64,000 nucleotides of DNA from Blautia liquoris (GTDB lineage: Bacteria > Bacillota > Clostridia > Lachnospirales > Lachnospiraceae), in assembly GCF_015159595.1 (NCBI RefSeq), contig NZ_CP063304.1:3038001-3102000 (forward strand), in the 5' to 3' direction. Below are positions 28,944 to 39,300 of the stretch, one piece after another. The notes under the pieces are model-generated. The model saw only the letters and a list, made by a program, of their open reading frames with translations, made no database searches and was not told where the DNA came from. The position numbers were made by a program, and so were the translations under genes. How positions within the stretch are numbered: position 1 is the stretch's first letter; each line of letters begins with the position of its first letter.

Positions 28944-29034
28944 CCTTAGCGACTCCTTTACAAACTAATATATGTTTCAATTATCTTAGCTTATTATACT
29001 CGAAATTGCAACGGCAAAATTTTCTGTTATAGAC

Positions 29035-29056
29035 CCCCTTGGGTTATCCCGAGGGG
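29035..29056 (-). terminator. Terminator after the late phage genes
   Basis: Minus strand CCCCTCGGG, ATAA loop, CCCAAGGGG, just after the endolysin stop. The following T tract is weak. Confidence 0.6.
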
Positions 29057-29064
29057 CTATTAAC

Positions 29065-30261
29065 TTAAGCGATCAAACTCATGAACGTATTGACGTCCGC
29101 AATACCGTCTACAGTAAGTCCATGGTCTGCCTGGTACCTTCGCACTGCTGCGTCACATCCGCCACCGAAGCTGCCGTCCACACCATTAGGATCATATCCA
29201 CGTAGCATAAGTAATATCTGTAGGGCTCTTACCATCTCCTGCGACTCCCCGATCCGGACAGTATGACCGCTCAGCGCTGCATCCGTTTTGGCTCCCGGGA
29301 TACCGTCTACCTTAAGCCCGGCAGCGTAATCCATGTTAGCTGCCTGCTGGAGCACCATAACGCCGCCTCTGACCGTCGCAGCCCCCCGGATTCCATCCTC
29401 TTTTAGTCCTGCATTGCAGAAGTTATTGCAGTGTATCTGCCCGTCTCTGACAATTGGATTGTTTGTTGCAGGGACTGACTGCGCCGCTTGTGCTGGCTGT
29501 ACAGCCTGCGCCTTATCCGGTACAACGTACTGTGTGGCCATCCAACCAACACCGATACCGGCAATATTGACGTGTGTCCAGCTACCAGAGGTCTGACCAT
29601 CAACCTCAAACCGCTGCCCCGAATTAAGGCTGCCTACAACCGCGCCGTTGGGCTCCCTGCGTACACGCACACTATTTCCACCACATGTCGCGGTACCTGT
29701 GGCCTTCCATGCGCTTGCCTCTGCTGGATGCGGTGTCGGTGCGGACTGCTGTCCGCTGATCTGTGCCTTAAAATCTTGCCATGTATGCTTAGTATGATTA
29801 TATACATATGGATTCGGGCATATCTTACCAGTTACATCGTAATGTCGGATAACATGATCTGCTGGCACTCCATACTTAGCCATAAGCTCCCGTGTCAATT
29901 GGATAGCGCTTGCAACTGTGGCATCCTCAAAATACCAATCTCGGCTTGTATCAGCCATGCTGCCCTTATTACGGACGCACAGTTCAATGCCGATGCTGTT
30001 AGCATTGCGACACTCCGGATGCTTATAAGACTTGGCTCCACAATGCCATGCGATATCCTTATCCTCAACGGACTGCCAGATTTCGCCGCCAAATCCTGCG
30101 TAATAGTGAGCAGATGCACCGACATACTGGCTTGCGTAATACTGGCAATTAGCCTTAGCGCCACCTGTAGCGCCTACATAATGAATAACGATGTACTTAA
30201 TGCGTCCTGTGTTATTTGCTGACGTAAGATTGATTTTGGTTAACAGTTTATTTATTTTCAT
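29065..30261 (-). CDS. Endolysin, N-acetylmuramoyl-L-alanine amidase
   Basis: A 398-residue phage lysin. Residues about 20-150 form an amidase_2/PGRP domain with zinc ligands in YIVIHYVG, HVIRHYDVTGKICP and the intervening AHYY and WHCGAK. A Pro/Ala linker leads to an SH3 type wall-binding domain (about 185-245, VRVRREPNGAVVGSLNSG, and WTHVNI). Two peptidoglycan-binding like repeats follow (about 270-325 and 330-398, DGIPGAKTDAAL and YQADHGLTVDGI). It cuts the wall at lysis. No signal peptide, so it needs the holin upstream. Confidence 0.95.
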   Translation of the reverse strand: MKINKLLTKINLTSANNTGRIKYIVIHYVGATGGAKANCQYYASQYVGASAHYYAGFGGEIWQSVEDKDIAWHCGAKSYKHPECRNANSIGIELCVRNKGSMADTSRDWYFEDATVASAIQLTRELMAKYGVPADHVIRHYDVTGKICPNPYVYNHTKHTWQDFKAQISGQQSAPTPHPAEASAWKATGTATCGGNSVRVRREPNGAVVGSLNSGQRFEVDGQTSGSWTHVNIAGIGVGWMATQYVVPDKAQAVQPAQAAQSVPATNNPIVRDGQIHCNNFCNAGLKEDGIRGAATVRGGVMVLQQAANMDYAAGLKVDGIPGAKTDAALSGHTVRIGESQEMVRALQILLMLRGYDPNGVDGSFGGGCDAAVRRYQADHGLTVDGIADVNTFMSLIA

Positions 30262-30287
30262 GGTCTACCTCCATTAAAATAGAGGGC

Positions 30288-30506
30288 TTATTCGCCCTCT
30301 GTGATTTCTGGCACCTCCGGGATGCCTGCCGTACTGGTCAATAGGGATAATACTCCGGCCAGTAGAGATGCGGACGCTACATAACGCCAATCTACTTCTC
30401 CCAGTGCTGCAGCCGCCCCGATGCTGGCGATTGCCGCCTGTGCCATCGTCTTAACCGCCCTTACTCCTGCTTTTTGTAACCATTCCTTTATATCCCTGTT
30501 CTTCAT
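30288..30506 (-). CDS. Phage holin (r1t-like)
   Basis: A 72-residue protein with an N-terminal amphipathic Lys/Trp-rich part (IKEWLQKAGVRAVKTMAQ) and two hydrophobic stretches (AAIASIGAAAAL and VASASLLAGVLSLLTS) ending in an acidic tail. This fits small phage holins of the r1t type. The ATG at 30506 overlaps the previous stop (ATGA). A GAGGGC/GCCCTC hairpin spans its stop codon and may lower read-through to the endolysin. Confidence 0.82.
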   Translation of the reverse strand: MKNRDIKEWLQKAGVRAVKTMAQAAIASIGAAAALGEVDWRYVASASLLAGVLSLLTSTAGIPEVPEITEGE

Positions 30507-30811
30507 TGTTGGTAGCCTTCCTTTCTGACTGGCAGCGTCTGTATCTCCTGCCACATTCGTGTCGCCATACCATTACCCCCCAGCGTATGATAAGCCTCGT
30601 ACATTTCGCAATAGTTTTGGTAGACGTAGGAGGGGATGTATCCAAGGCTCGTATACTTATCATGGTACTCAATTAACTGCACCCTTAAGAGGAGCATGGT
30701 ACCCGTAGAGTTTGCGTCTCTGTCTCGTTTTTGTTGCTTTAACAGCCATACAATATACCCTAATAAAATAGGTAGGGCAATAAAATAAGACTGTGATATA
30801 ATATCTTTCAC
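30503..30811 (-). CDS. Small phage membrane protein near holin
   Basis: A 102-residue protein with one N-terminal membrane helix (YFIALPILLGYIVWLL) followed by a charged KQQKRDRD and a soluble conserved part (YHDKYTSLGYIPSYVYQNYC). Coupled to the holin gene. It may be a second holin, antiholin or spanin-like helper; this cannot be decided from sequence. Confidence 0.7.
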   Translation of the reverse strand: MKDIISQSYFIALPILLGYIVWLLKQQKRDRDANSTGTMLLLRVQLIEYHDKYTSLGYIPSYVYQNYCEMYEAYHTLGGNGMATRMWQEIQTLPVRKEGYQQ

Positions 30812-30854
30812 ATTTTCATATCTCTCTTTCTTTGCAGTAAAATAGCCCAGCCGG

Positions 30855-31049
30855 TTAGGACTGGACTAATGCTTTAAGTTTACTCTGGACTGTATCTACA
30901 ATTGTTTGGGCGTCTAAATCCGACGCATCTAGCACAACACGCCCGTTTACATAATCATCATTGTTATTGCTCATGTCAAAACTTATACGATAGTCCTTAA
31001 GTTCTCCATCGTCATCATACTCAAACATGATATCCTGTATTTTTAACAT
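30855..31049 (-). CDS. Small phage hypothetical protein
   Basis: 64 residues, acidic, no recognised domain. It lies between tail spike and lysis genes in the late operon. It begins MLKIQDIMFEYDDDGELKDY and looks like a compact alpha/beta protein. Possibly a minor tail or lysis accessory. Confidence 0.6.
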   Translation of the reverse strand: MLKIQDIMFEYDDDGELKDYRISFDMSNNNDDYVNGRVVLDASDLDAQTIVDTVQSKLKALVQS

Positions 31050-31070
31050 ACTTTTCCATCTCCCCTTCCC

Positions 31071-34000
31071 TTAAAAATATTCCAAGAATCCAGTTATTGG
31101 ATTCCCGGGCGTAACATTGGTAACCTTGGCTACTACCCCCGCACTCGTTAGCTGTATTTTTTCGATGCTGCCGGTGGCTGTCCACGGAGAAATTGTATAC
31201 ATACCATCATTTTGTGGTAAAAAGTCTCCTGTAAGTTTTGCTATATCACCTGTACCATTGAGCACAAAATAGTTAAATCGCAACATTCTACGCCCCATAT
31301 ACCGTCTTGCATATATCTTACCATCGGTTCCTTTCAGCTTCGGAAATTCAACCCATCCGGTGTCGTATAACATTTCATCCGACAGATTAAGCCATTTATT
31401 GTATCTGTTAGTGTACATCATAAATGAGCCCGCGGACAACTCGATACCGGCAACCTGTTTCCCCTTACTATCTTCCAGATACATGCTATAGTACAATGGA
31501 GATAGTATCCAATAGCCTTTCTGCCCGGACGCTACATTTGTAAAGTCGTTTCTAACGAGTGCGTTGGAAATCGTAACCTGACCTTTAAGATGCTCGCCTT
31601 CATAGGTTGTATCATATGGATTAATTACAGAGCCAAGGGTAGATGAAATCGCACTCAAATTCTGGACATTCAAATTACTAACATCCAAGAACCAAATTAT
31701 CCATTTACTACCATCCCAGCGCTTTATAGGGGCACCGGAGGCTGTCTGCCAGAGCTGTCCAACATAGGGGTTGGTCGGTGCAGTGTCGGATATGATAATT
31801 CCGCTATCCCCAGTATCACCTTTTTCCCCTGCGCTTCCGGTATCGCCTTTCACTCCTTGCTTAGATTTGATAACTGCAAGGATTTTTTGGACAGTAACGC
31901 CTTGATATACCGCCTTAAACATGGCGGTTCCGTAATCAGTTCTGTTCGGCATACTGGATACCGTATAGGCTCCGGTACTGCTGTTGATGGATGCCGTCAC
32001 ACCTGTTGCAGATACAAGGTTATATGCGACACCACTTGTTACCTCTTCGGTGCCGTCAAATAGTTTAAACATGCCTGTTGCTCCAGCATAGCTTGTTACC
32101 GCTCCGGATGCGTTTGCCGGCAGTATGATCGGGCTTAAAGATAATTCTCCAGTTATAGCATTTTCTCCCGGTGTGCCATCTTTACCGGGATTTCCGGTAT
32201 CTCCTTTTTCGCCTTTGGGTCCTTGTAACCCGTCCAGACCATCTTGACCGTCCTTGCCTACATACTTGCTCCACGTATACGCACTCGCATCTGTCGGAGC
32301 CACTGGGCTGTCTGTCGTAGCAATCCCGATGTAAGGCTGTACGTAGTCTTCGGGATAGTCTTCGGGGGCAGGTGTCCAGGGAGTGGGAGTTAATCCTTTT
32401 TCAAGCTTGAGATTAGCAGTTTTTAAAACCGCTACTTTCCCGCTCTCTACGGAACCATTATTATCAATTCTTATATAGCCTGTATAGTCATTTGCCCAAG
32501 TGGTAAATGCCATCGATATTCTTACCCATTTGTTGCGTTCCGGCACATAACCGCTTAGGGGAATCCTTATATTTACATATTCACCCCCTGATTTGGGGTC
32601 AGCTTCTGTATCAGATAACCAAAAGAAATCTATGTTTTTCACGTTCTCATTTATATAAACATCACACGAAAATGTATAATTAGTAGACTGTTCAATGCGT
32701 TTTGTTCTGCATGATCCAATAAACACTTCTCTTGTTCCACTTGTTGATACTTGTACAATTTTCCCCTTCTCGTTATCCTCCACGGATGCGGCTGGCATCA
32801 CCCATCCTGTTCTATCGTCCCCTTTGCTGTTTAAAAGCAGATTTCTCCCACTCGACTCCCACAAGCTAGGCTTATCCGTCATGCCTGTGCCCTGTGCGTC
32901 CATTGTGTAGCGGATGTGGGTATAGGAGGACTTTCCATCTTCTCCTTTGATTTTAGTCCAACTATATTTCGTGGGGTCTGTACTGTCTACCTGTGTGTAA
33001 TCTGTGTACTGTCCAATATAGAGTTTATCGGTGGAATCAGTTGTACTAAACCCTGTCTTTCCATCTGTGGAGTTAGCATAGGCAACATGAAAGTATGGTG
33101 TCTTGCCATCTGCACCAGCTTTACCTGGTGTCCCGTTGCTCCCGTCTGCGCCTTTGATAAGGCTCCATGAGTATTTCGTTGGGTCTGTAGAGTCTGCCTG
33201 TGTAAAATCCACATACATGCCGACATACTTGCGGTTGCTGTTGTCCACACTAAAGTCTGTCTTACCGTCTGCACTGTTTGCATATGCGATATGGGTGTAA
33301 CTTGTCTTTCCGCCCAGTCCTGGTGGTCCCTGGATTCCCTGGTCTCCCTTGTCGCCTTTATCTCCCTCCACACCATCATCTACATTGGTTACTGTGGCTT
33401 CGTATTGCCCGATTGCAGTGCCTTTATCATCAAATGCCGTAAACTTGTACACCGCCTTGTCTGGCACGTCTACAGCCCTTACTGTGACGCTCTTAGCAGC
33501 TGTGAGTGCGTTGCCGTCCTTATACCACTGTATAACATATTTGTCTGTTATGTCAACTGCTCCGTCCTTGACCTGGGCTGTTAAAGTTGTGGTTCCGACA
33601 CCATTTTTAAAAATAGTCCCATTGTCGGTGCTGATGTTGCAAATATATAGTTTTTTATCCGCAATTAGTTTTTGCATGGCAGCCAGCAGACCGGCATTGA
33701 TTTCAGATTTTAGTTCCGCTACGTTGCTATACGTAGTTTGATTTTTAGTCGGGTCTACAAAATATTCTTCCTGTTCCGTTACCCGGGCTTCTAAAATTAA
33801 CATTGGGTTATACCCATCATCCACGATGGTAAAAGTGTCACCAATGTTTGCATCGTAGTAGCCGGTTATCTCATACGTCACTTGCGGGACACAATTCTTT
33901 TTTAACTGCGCAAGCCCCTGACCGTACAAGACATTTTTGTCTTCACTGTCGTAGGTCCAGTCCATTGTAATGTATCGGTCATTACTCTTATTGACGTTTG

Positions 34001-34814
34001 ACGGAAATCGGTCTCTCGCCAGAGGTGCCCATATAATATCATCATTTGCATTCGTGTAGTATTCCAGTCTGCCTTCGCTGTCATATTCTTTTCTTTCGAT
34101 TCCAACAATGTTTGCGCCCTCCTTGCCAATAATCCGGATACCTGTATATAGGCTCGTGATATCTGATGTCTTACGTATAACGTCTATCGAGGTTCCGAAT
34201 CGTAATATCTGGTCTGTACGATTGGTGCCCATACCCTGATACTTGTCGGAGTGCGCCCGATATACATTAAGTGTAATCTGCTTAAGACTGTAGTTGTCGT
34301 TTAACTCCGTCATAAATTCCAGTTCCGCGTCGAACAAAGTTGCAATACTGTACAGTCTGGCAAGTACGGTCTGACTGCCTGTCCACTCATTGGCTATGCT
34401 TTTGTTTGAAACCTCATTAATTCCCAGCGTTAGTACATGCCCTCCATCAATGTAATTGAGATACTGCGCCAAAGTCATAGCGCCATTGCTTTTATAGGCC
34501 TCCCTGGTCTCGTTGGTCAGTTCCAAAAGCAGTCCAAGGCAATCTATTGTGATGTCGGTTTCAGTACGCTCCACACTGACAATATTGCACATGTAGTCCC
34601 TGTTTTTGTACACAAAAGCTATCTTATTGCCCTCAACCAGATATTGTGTATCATCCGAATAGGTGTCCGTCTCAATTTTCATCGTGTATGCAGACCCTTG
34701 CAGGTAGGTATGTAGACTGGCTTCCCGGTAATGCATCGCTTCTGGTGCCAAGTTGTCAAAAAAAGTGTAGGCTGTCTCATCCGCACTCAATACCGCTATT
34801 CTTACATTTTCCAT
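31071..34814 (-). CDS. Phage tail spike / tail endopeptidase protein with collagen-like repeats
   Basis: 1,247 residues. The first 370 or so resemble the Tal/prophage tail endopeptidase region that forms the baseplate hub. Then follow several Gly-X-Y tracts (for example GDKGDKGDQGIQGPPG, and GLDGLQGPKGEKGDTGNPG) separated by repeated units of the type SYTHIAYANSADGKTDFS and DSTDPTKYSW. A carbohydrate-binding like section (residues about 680-820) and a C-terminal receptor-binding part follow. It probably forms a trimeric fibre that binds the host surface. Long imperfect repeats make recombination likely. Confidence 0.88.
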   Translation of the reverse strand: MENVRIAVLSADETAYTFFDNLAPEAMHYREASLHTYLQGSAYTMKIETDTYSDDTQYLVEGNKIAFVYKNRDYMCNIVSVERTETDITIDCLGLLLELTNETREAYKSNGAMTLAQYLNYIDGGHVLTLGINEVSNKSIANEWTGSQTVLARLYSIATLFDAELEFMTELNDNYSLKQITLNVYRAHSDKYQGMGTNRTDQILRFGTSIDVIRKTSDITSLYTGIRIIGKEGANIVGIERKEYDSEGRLEYYTNANDDIIWAPLARDRFPSNVNKSNDRYITMDWTYDSEDKNVLYGQGLAQLKKNCVPQVTYEITGYYDANIGDTFTIVDDGYNPMLILEARVTEQEEYFVDPTKNQTTYSNVAELKSEINAGLLAAMQKLIADKKLYICNISTDNGTIFKNGVGTTTLTAQVKDGAVDITDKYVIQWYKDGNALTAAKSVTVRAVDVPDKAVYKFTAFDDKGTAIGQYEATVTNVDDGVEGDKGDKGDQGIQGPPGLGGKTSYTHIAYANSADGKTDFSVDNSNRKYVGMYVDFTQADSTDPTKYSWSLIKGADGSNGTPGKAGADGKTPYFHVAYANSTDGKTGFSTTDSTDKLYIGQYTDYTQVDSTDPTKYSWTKIKGEDGKSSYTHIRYTMDAQGTGMTDKPSLWESSGRNLLLNSKGDDRTGWVMPAASVEDNEKGKIVQVSTSGTREVFIGSCRTKRIEQSTNYTFSCDVYINENVKNIDFFWLSDTEADPKSGGEYVNIRIPLSGYVPERNKWVRISMAFTTWANDYTGYIRIDNNGSVESGKVAVLKTANLKLEKGLTPTPWTPAPEDYPEDYVQPYIGIATTDSPVAPTDASAYTWSKYVGKDGQDGLDGLQGPKGEKGDTGNPGKDGTPGENAITGELSLSPIILPANASGAVTSYAGATGMFKLFDGTEEVTSGVAYNLVSATGVTASINSSTGAYTVSSMPNRTDYGTAMFKAVYQGVTVQKILAVIKSKQGVKGDTGSAGEKGDTGDSGIIISDTAPTNPYVGQLWQTASGAPIKRWDGSKWIIWFLDVSNLNVQNLSAISSTLGSVINPYDTTYEGEHLKGQVTISNALVRNDFTNVASGQKGYWILSPLYYSMYLEDSKGKQVAGIELSAGSFMMYTNRYNKWLNLSDEMLYDTGWVEFPKLKGTDGKIYARRYMGRRMLRFNYFVLNGTGDIAKLTGDFLPQNDGMYTISPWTATGSIEKIQLTSAGVVAKVTNVTPGNPITGFLEYF

Positions 34815-34815
34815 G

Positions 34816-36345
34816 TCATAACCAAGCCTCCCTTATCTCTGCTGTTACATCTGGTTCCGGCACGCTAAAATCACTATGGTAGATTTGCACCTTTGATTGA
34901 CCCGGAGGTGCGAGAAAATATTGACTTCCTTTAATTTCATCATCCATGCGGAGAACTCCATCTGTATAAATTTTTCCTTCTTTTCCATCAATTTCAACTT
35001 TGCTTCCATTGGGATATCGATTCGGATTATCGTTCCATTTCTGTACATTTGTCTTCTGGAAGATCAAACTACGAAAGCACGAACCTGTCACCATATCTAG
35101 CTGATCGTATCCACCGATGTAGAGCTGAATTTTACAGCATTTTTTATCTTTCAAATCAGGGACAACGGTCGAATATCGTGTTCCGTAATAATATCCGCTC
35201 AACTTGTCCCCTTCCTTTAAAACATCACAGTTGCCTCGCGGCCAGTCAAACATGTTACTGCCGAATTGGGAGTTGACCGGCTCAAAGTACTGGTCAAAAT
35301 ACTTATGCTCCTGCGAACCTCCTGCTCTCATCATCACATGTGCTTTGCCACTATTTAAGTCATTCTTTCCGACCATATAGCAATAGATAAGTTTGTCATT
35401 TTCATCCAAAAAGTTAATACTCATTGTGGACACTTGCTTCACTGCACCGGTTTCGAACCAAAGGTTAAAATAGCAGTAAAAATTAGTTGCACCTATGTCC
35501 CCCTCACTGTCCGGCGGTATTTGCATACTGATCATGCCACCGTTTACCCCTGACGTCCCACCTTTATCAATTAACTGTAATATTTTTCTTCCATTATAGG
35601 TGTTCATCTTCAATTGGCCATTGGTCTTTTTTGCAGAGTTTTCCGGATGGACACTTGTATCACGCGCCCAGTTGGAAAAATCATCGGTATTAATCAGATT
35701 TTCACTTTTTTTATAAGGTGTCAGATCTACCTCCTGAATTTTTCCGGTCTGCAGTACCCCACGATCAGAGACGAACCCCAAAAAACCGTTATCGTGGTTA
35801 TGCACAACGGTATAATCTATCGGCACATCTGCGGTACCCTCGTTGTTGATGGTAAGCTCTAAAATGCCGTTTGCATTTTTAGCGGCTGTAAACTGCTTTG
35901 TTGCTACACTATACTTGTGCGGATCCGGGCAATAGATTGAAAAGGTTGATGCTATATTCAGCCGGCCTTTTGGAGGGGCTTCAGACGCTGTTTTTGTGCC
36001 AATGTAATATTTGTCGGGCTCATCAGCAAAACTTATCTTCGCTTCCTTAAAATTCAGGAGCCCGTTCAGGACATTGTATCTCTGTATCAGTTCTTCCGGC
36101 GTGCTTGCCTGTAATTGATATTCTACTTCGATTACCCGGCTGTTCTGATAATAGTCCTGCATATGCAGCGTATTTCCAATTCGGTACTCGGAATATTGCA
36201 TATCATAAGATTCCCTGCCGGATACCGTTACTGTTCGGTACCCGGGAATTTTATCCTCGATATAGACTCCATCAATGGACAGCGCTTCGGACGGTCTTGC
36301 AATGTCCGTATCTGTCACATTTCCGGTATCCGTAAAACTGTACAT
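34816..36345 (-). CDS. Distal tail protein (Dit) / phage tail family protein
   Basis: 509 residues. The N-terminal 150 (VYIEDKIPGYRTVTVSGRES, LIQRYNVLNGLLNF) match the siphovirus Dit family that forms the ring at the tail tip. The C-terminal 350 hold extra beta domains, possibly carbohydrate-binding, as in evolved Dit proteins. It sits between tape measure and tail spike genes, the standard order. Confidence 0.88.
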   Translation of the reverse strand: MYSFTDTGNVTDTDIARPSEALSIDGVYIEDKIPGYRTVTVSGRESYDMQYSEYRIGNTLHMQDYYQNSRVIEVEYQLQASTPEELIQRYNVLNGLLNFKEAKISFADEPDKYYIGTKTASEAPPKGRLNIASTFSIYCPDPHKYSVATKQFTAAKNANGILELTINNEGTADVPIDYTVVHNHDNGFLGFVSDRGVLQTGKIQEVDLTPYKKSENLINTDDFSNWARDTSVHPENSAKKTNGQLKMNTYNGRKILQLIDKGGTSGVNGGMISMQIPPDSEGDIGATNFYCYFNLWFETGAVKQVSTMSINFLDENDKLIYCYMVGKNDLNSGKAHVMMRAGGSQEHKYFDQYFEPVNSQFGSNMFDWPRGNCDVLKEGDKLSGYYYGTRYSTVVPDLKDKKCCKIQLYIGGYDQLDMVTGSCFRSLIFQKTNVQKWNDNPNRYPNGSKVEIDGKEGKIYTDGVLRMDDEIKGSQYFLAPPGQSKVQIYHSDFSVPEPDVTAEIREAWL

Positions 36346-36346
36346 A

Positions 36347-39300
36347 TTACCGCCCTCCCGCTATTCTAGTTTTTATTTTGGCTCTTTTTTGATTTTCCAA
36401 CTCCGAAAACGGAGCAACTACCCTTCCAAGTTCTCGTCCATCCACCTCCAGGACAAGTGTCATATTCCCACTGTGCCCTGTATAAGCACTGTAACCGCTC
36501 GTTGCCCCTGCGTAAGCGGGCCTTGCGACTGTATCCGGTTGCGGTACCATGACTTGTGCTACTTTGTCACTTGCCCTTTTCACCATCGATATCATGTTCA
36601 GTAGCCCAATAGCAGCTCCTTCACTGGCGTACTCACCGATTTTTGTTGTCACCTTTGACGGACTGTGTACTTGTAGCGCATTACGCATTGTAGCAGCCAC
36701 AGAGTTTGCGACATTTCTTGCAGCCGCAATAGCCGCGCCGGAACCAGCATTTATACCATTAGCCAAGCCGTGTGAAGCAAACACTCCGGCGCTGTAAAAA
36801 CTACTCTGCAATGTGTTGACTTGCGTAACCATCCGGGACTTTCCGGACGTAACTGCACTCACAGCAGAGTTCATGCCGGATGTAATCGTCCGCACAAATC
36901 CCGAAGTGCCGGAAGATGCTGCTGACTGTATCTGCCTCATGCCGGTGGCAACTTGTGTATTTTGATTTTTCATGCCAGTTGTGACCGACTGTGTACTCTG
37001 CTTCATGGCAGCGTCCACAATTTTCTTTGTGGAGTTCATGCCACTTGTGACTGTGGATGTCATGTCGGACATCCCGGTCTTAGCGGCTGCGTTCATGCCA
37101 GAAAATGCTTGGTTGGTGGTTTTTACAATACCTGTCATGCCGGACTTAGAAGCTGATTCTGCGGCTCTTATCCCGATCTGTATAGCAGATGACATAGCGC
37201 TGCCTATCTGTCCTTGGCTGGCTTGTACACCCATAACATATCCAGAGACTGCGTCTTGGCCAAGTCCCTCATAGACCTTGGACGGGGAGTTAGAATCCTG
37301 TTTCGCCGCTCCACCCTCTATGCCCGCTCCCACCATGTTTTCTACAGTGTCAACAACTTCTTCCGTGCCTTCATCGATGCCTTTCGCATACCCTTCTGGT
37401 ACTGCGTTTCCAAGGGCAGGTATATCCGCTTCATTCAATGCGCTTTGTAGTGTTCCCAATACCCCAGCCTTACCGGAGATGTACTCCCTGACCGTTGCAC
37501 GCTGACCATCATCGAGCTGCAGGGAGTCGGTGAACTTGCTGTTGATAGTCTGGTAGGCACTTTCCCATTCGCCCTGCGACGCCAACACCTCGTCAATACT
37601 CCCATCCATCATTTCCCGCAAAAGTGGAAGTGCTTCTGGCCCGGTTGCTCCAATTGCATTTAAGTAGCTTTCGCTTACCCCGGCATTTATTGCGGCAGCG
37701 TATAAATCCGCAAATTCTTGGGTTTTTTCAAGCGTATCCGTCTGGTTTTCACGCACTTTAGCCCATGTCTGTTCTGAATCTTCTTCAATCTTAGTGCTAA
37801 GGTCGGAAAGGCTTCCTGTCATTGTTTCATAGGCGCTCACCACCCTATCAAGCGTGATCTCTTGTGCTTCAGACAAGGCATTAAGACTGGTAATCTGTTT
37901 TTGCACGCCTGTATTCACGGCATCGCTGGCTATTGCGGATGCTTCGGCAGCTTTAGCGGCATTTTCTCCCATTGTGGTTTCCTGCGCCTTGATGGTTTCG
38001 GTTAATTCATCCTCCTTGAGTTTGAGGTCGCTCTTCGTGTCTATAAGGTCGCCTATTGTCTTACTCGTCTCCATAGATGTTGCAATCTGCCACCACTGCG
38101 CATCGTTATATTTTGTCTGTGCTTCCGCGAGAGCATTATCAGTTTCTTTTATTTTGGCAGCAACTTCTTGCTGTTCTTTCAGCAACTCCACATACCGTTC
38201 CTGTGATGCCTGCGCCTGTGCCTGCTCTTTATATGCCGCTATTTTAGCTTTAATGGCTCCTTCGGTCATATTCAGCATGTCAAGTTCTTCGTTGTAACTC
38301 AGGTTCAGGTCGTCCACGGAATCGTTCAGGCTCTTGACATATTGCCGTATCTCTTCCTTATCCTTTTTGGACTTCTTTTCCTTTGTTGACAGCTCCATCA
38401 GATTACTAAGCATCGTCTCGGTTGCGCCGTTTTGCGCATCTATCGCACGGATGTTAGCGTCATAGGCCTCTGCTGTGGATGCTATGTTAGAGGTGAGTTC
38501 CTGCGTTTCTTCAGACACTTTTTCCGTGGTGTCCTTTATTTCTTGCAGCTTCTTATCGTTTTTGACAATTGCTTTCGTAGCAGCAACCACAACACCGACA
38601 AACGCTGTCACAAGACCAATTACAACACCGATAGGGTTAGCGGACATAGCAGCATTCCAGAGTAGCTGTGCAGCTGTGGTCAACTTAACTTTTCCGGTAA
38701 GTACCCCCATCAAAAGAGTTTTTACGCTAATCGCTCCGGTACTGGCCAATAATGCAGCCGTTTCGGCAGATGTAGCAACTGTACCTTCTTTCGTGATAAC
38801 GTTTCCTGCTTCGTCTACGGTCATACCAGCCCTTACCGCTGCGGCACGTATCAATTCAGCCTGTGCATTTTTTCCGAGCACAATAGTCAACGCTCCGTAT
38901 GTGGCATCAATATTCCGGATAGCAGAGTCTGCCGCTTTGAAGTCGGCTGCAACCTTTTTTGTGACGCTCATAGCCGCCATTACCGTCTTAAATGTGGCAA
39001 ATCCTCCCGCCGCCGTAAGTGCAGTAGCACCTAGCACGTCCAGATTATTAACTACCAGCTTAATCCCCGGTGCCGCAATCTTAACCGCTGCGCCGGTACC
39101 TTTTCCGACAACTTTCAAAAACTTTTCGAAGGTCTTTGCACTGTCCAGTAATCCGGTACGCATATCTGGCAATGCACCATTGGTCAGACCGCCGTCAATT
39201 TCTTGGATAATTGCCACCATGCCTCGGGCTGTAGCGGCTTTCATGTTGTCAAACGTTCCGCCCCAGCTTGCACCGGCTTCTTTTGCGGCTCCTGCTACAC

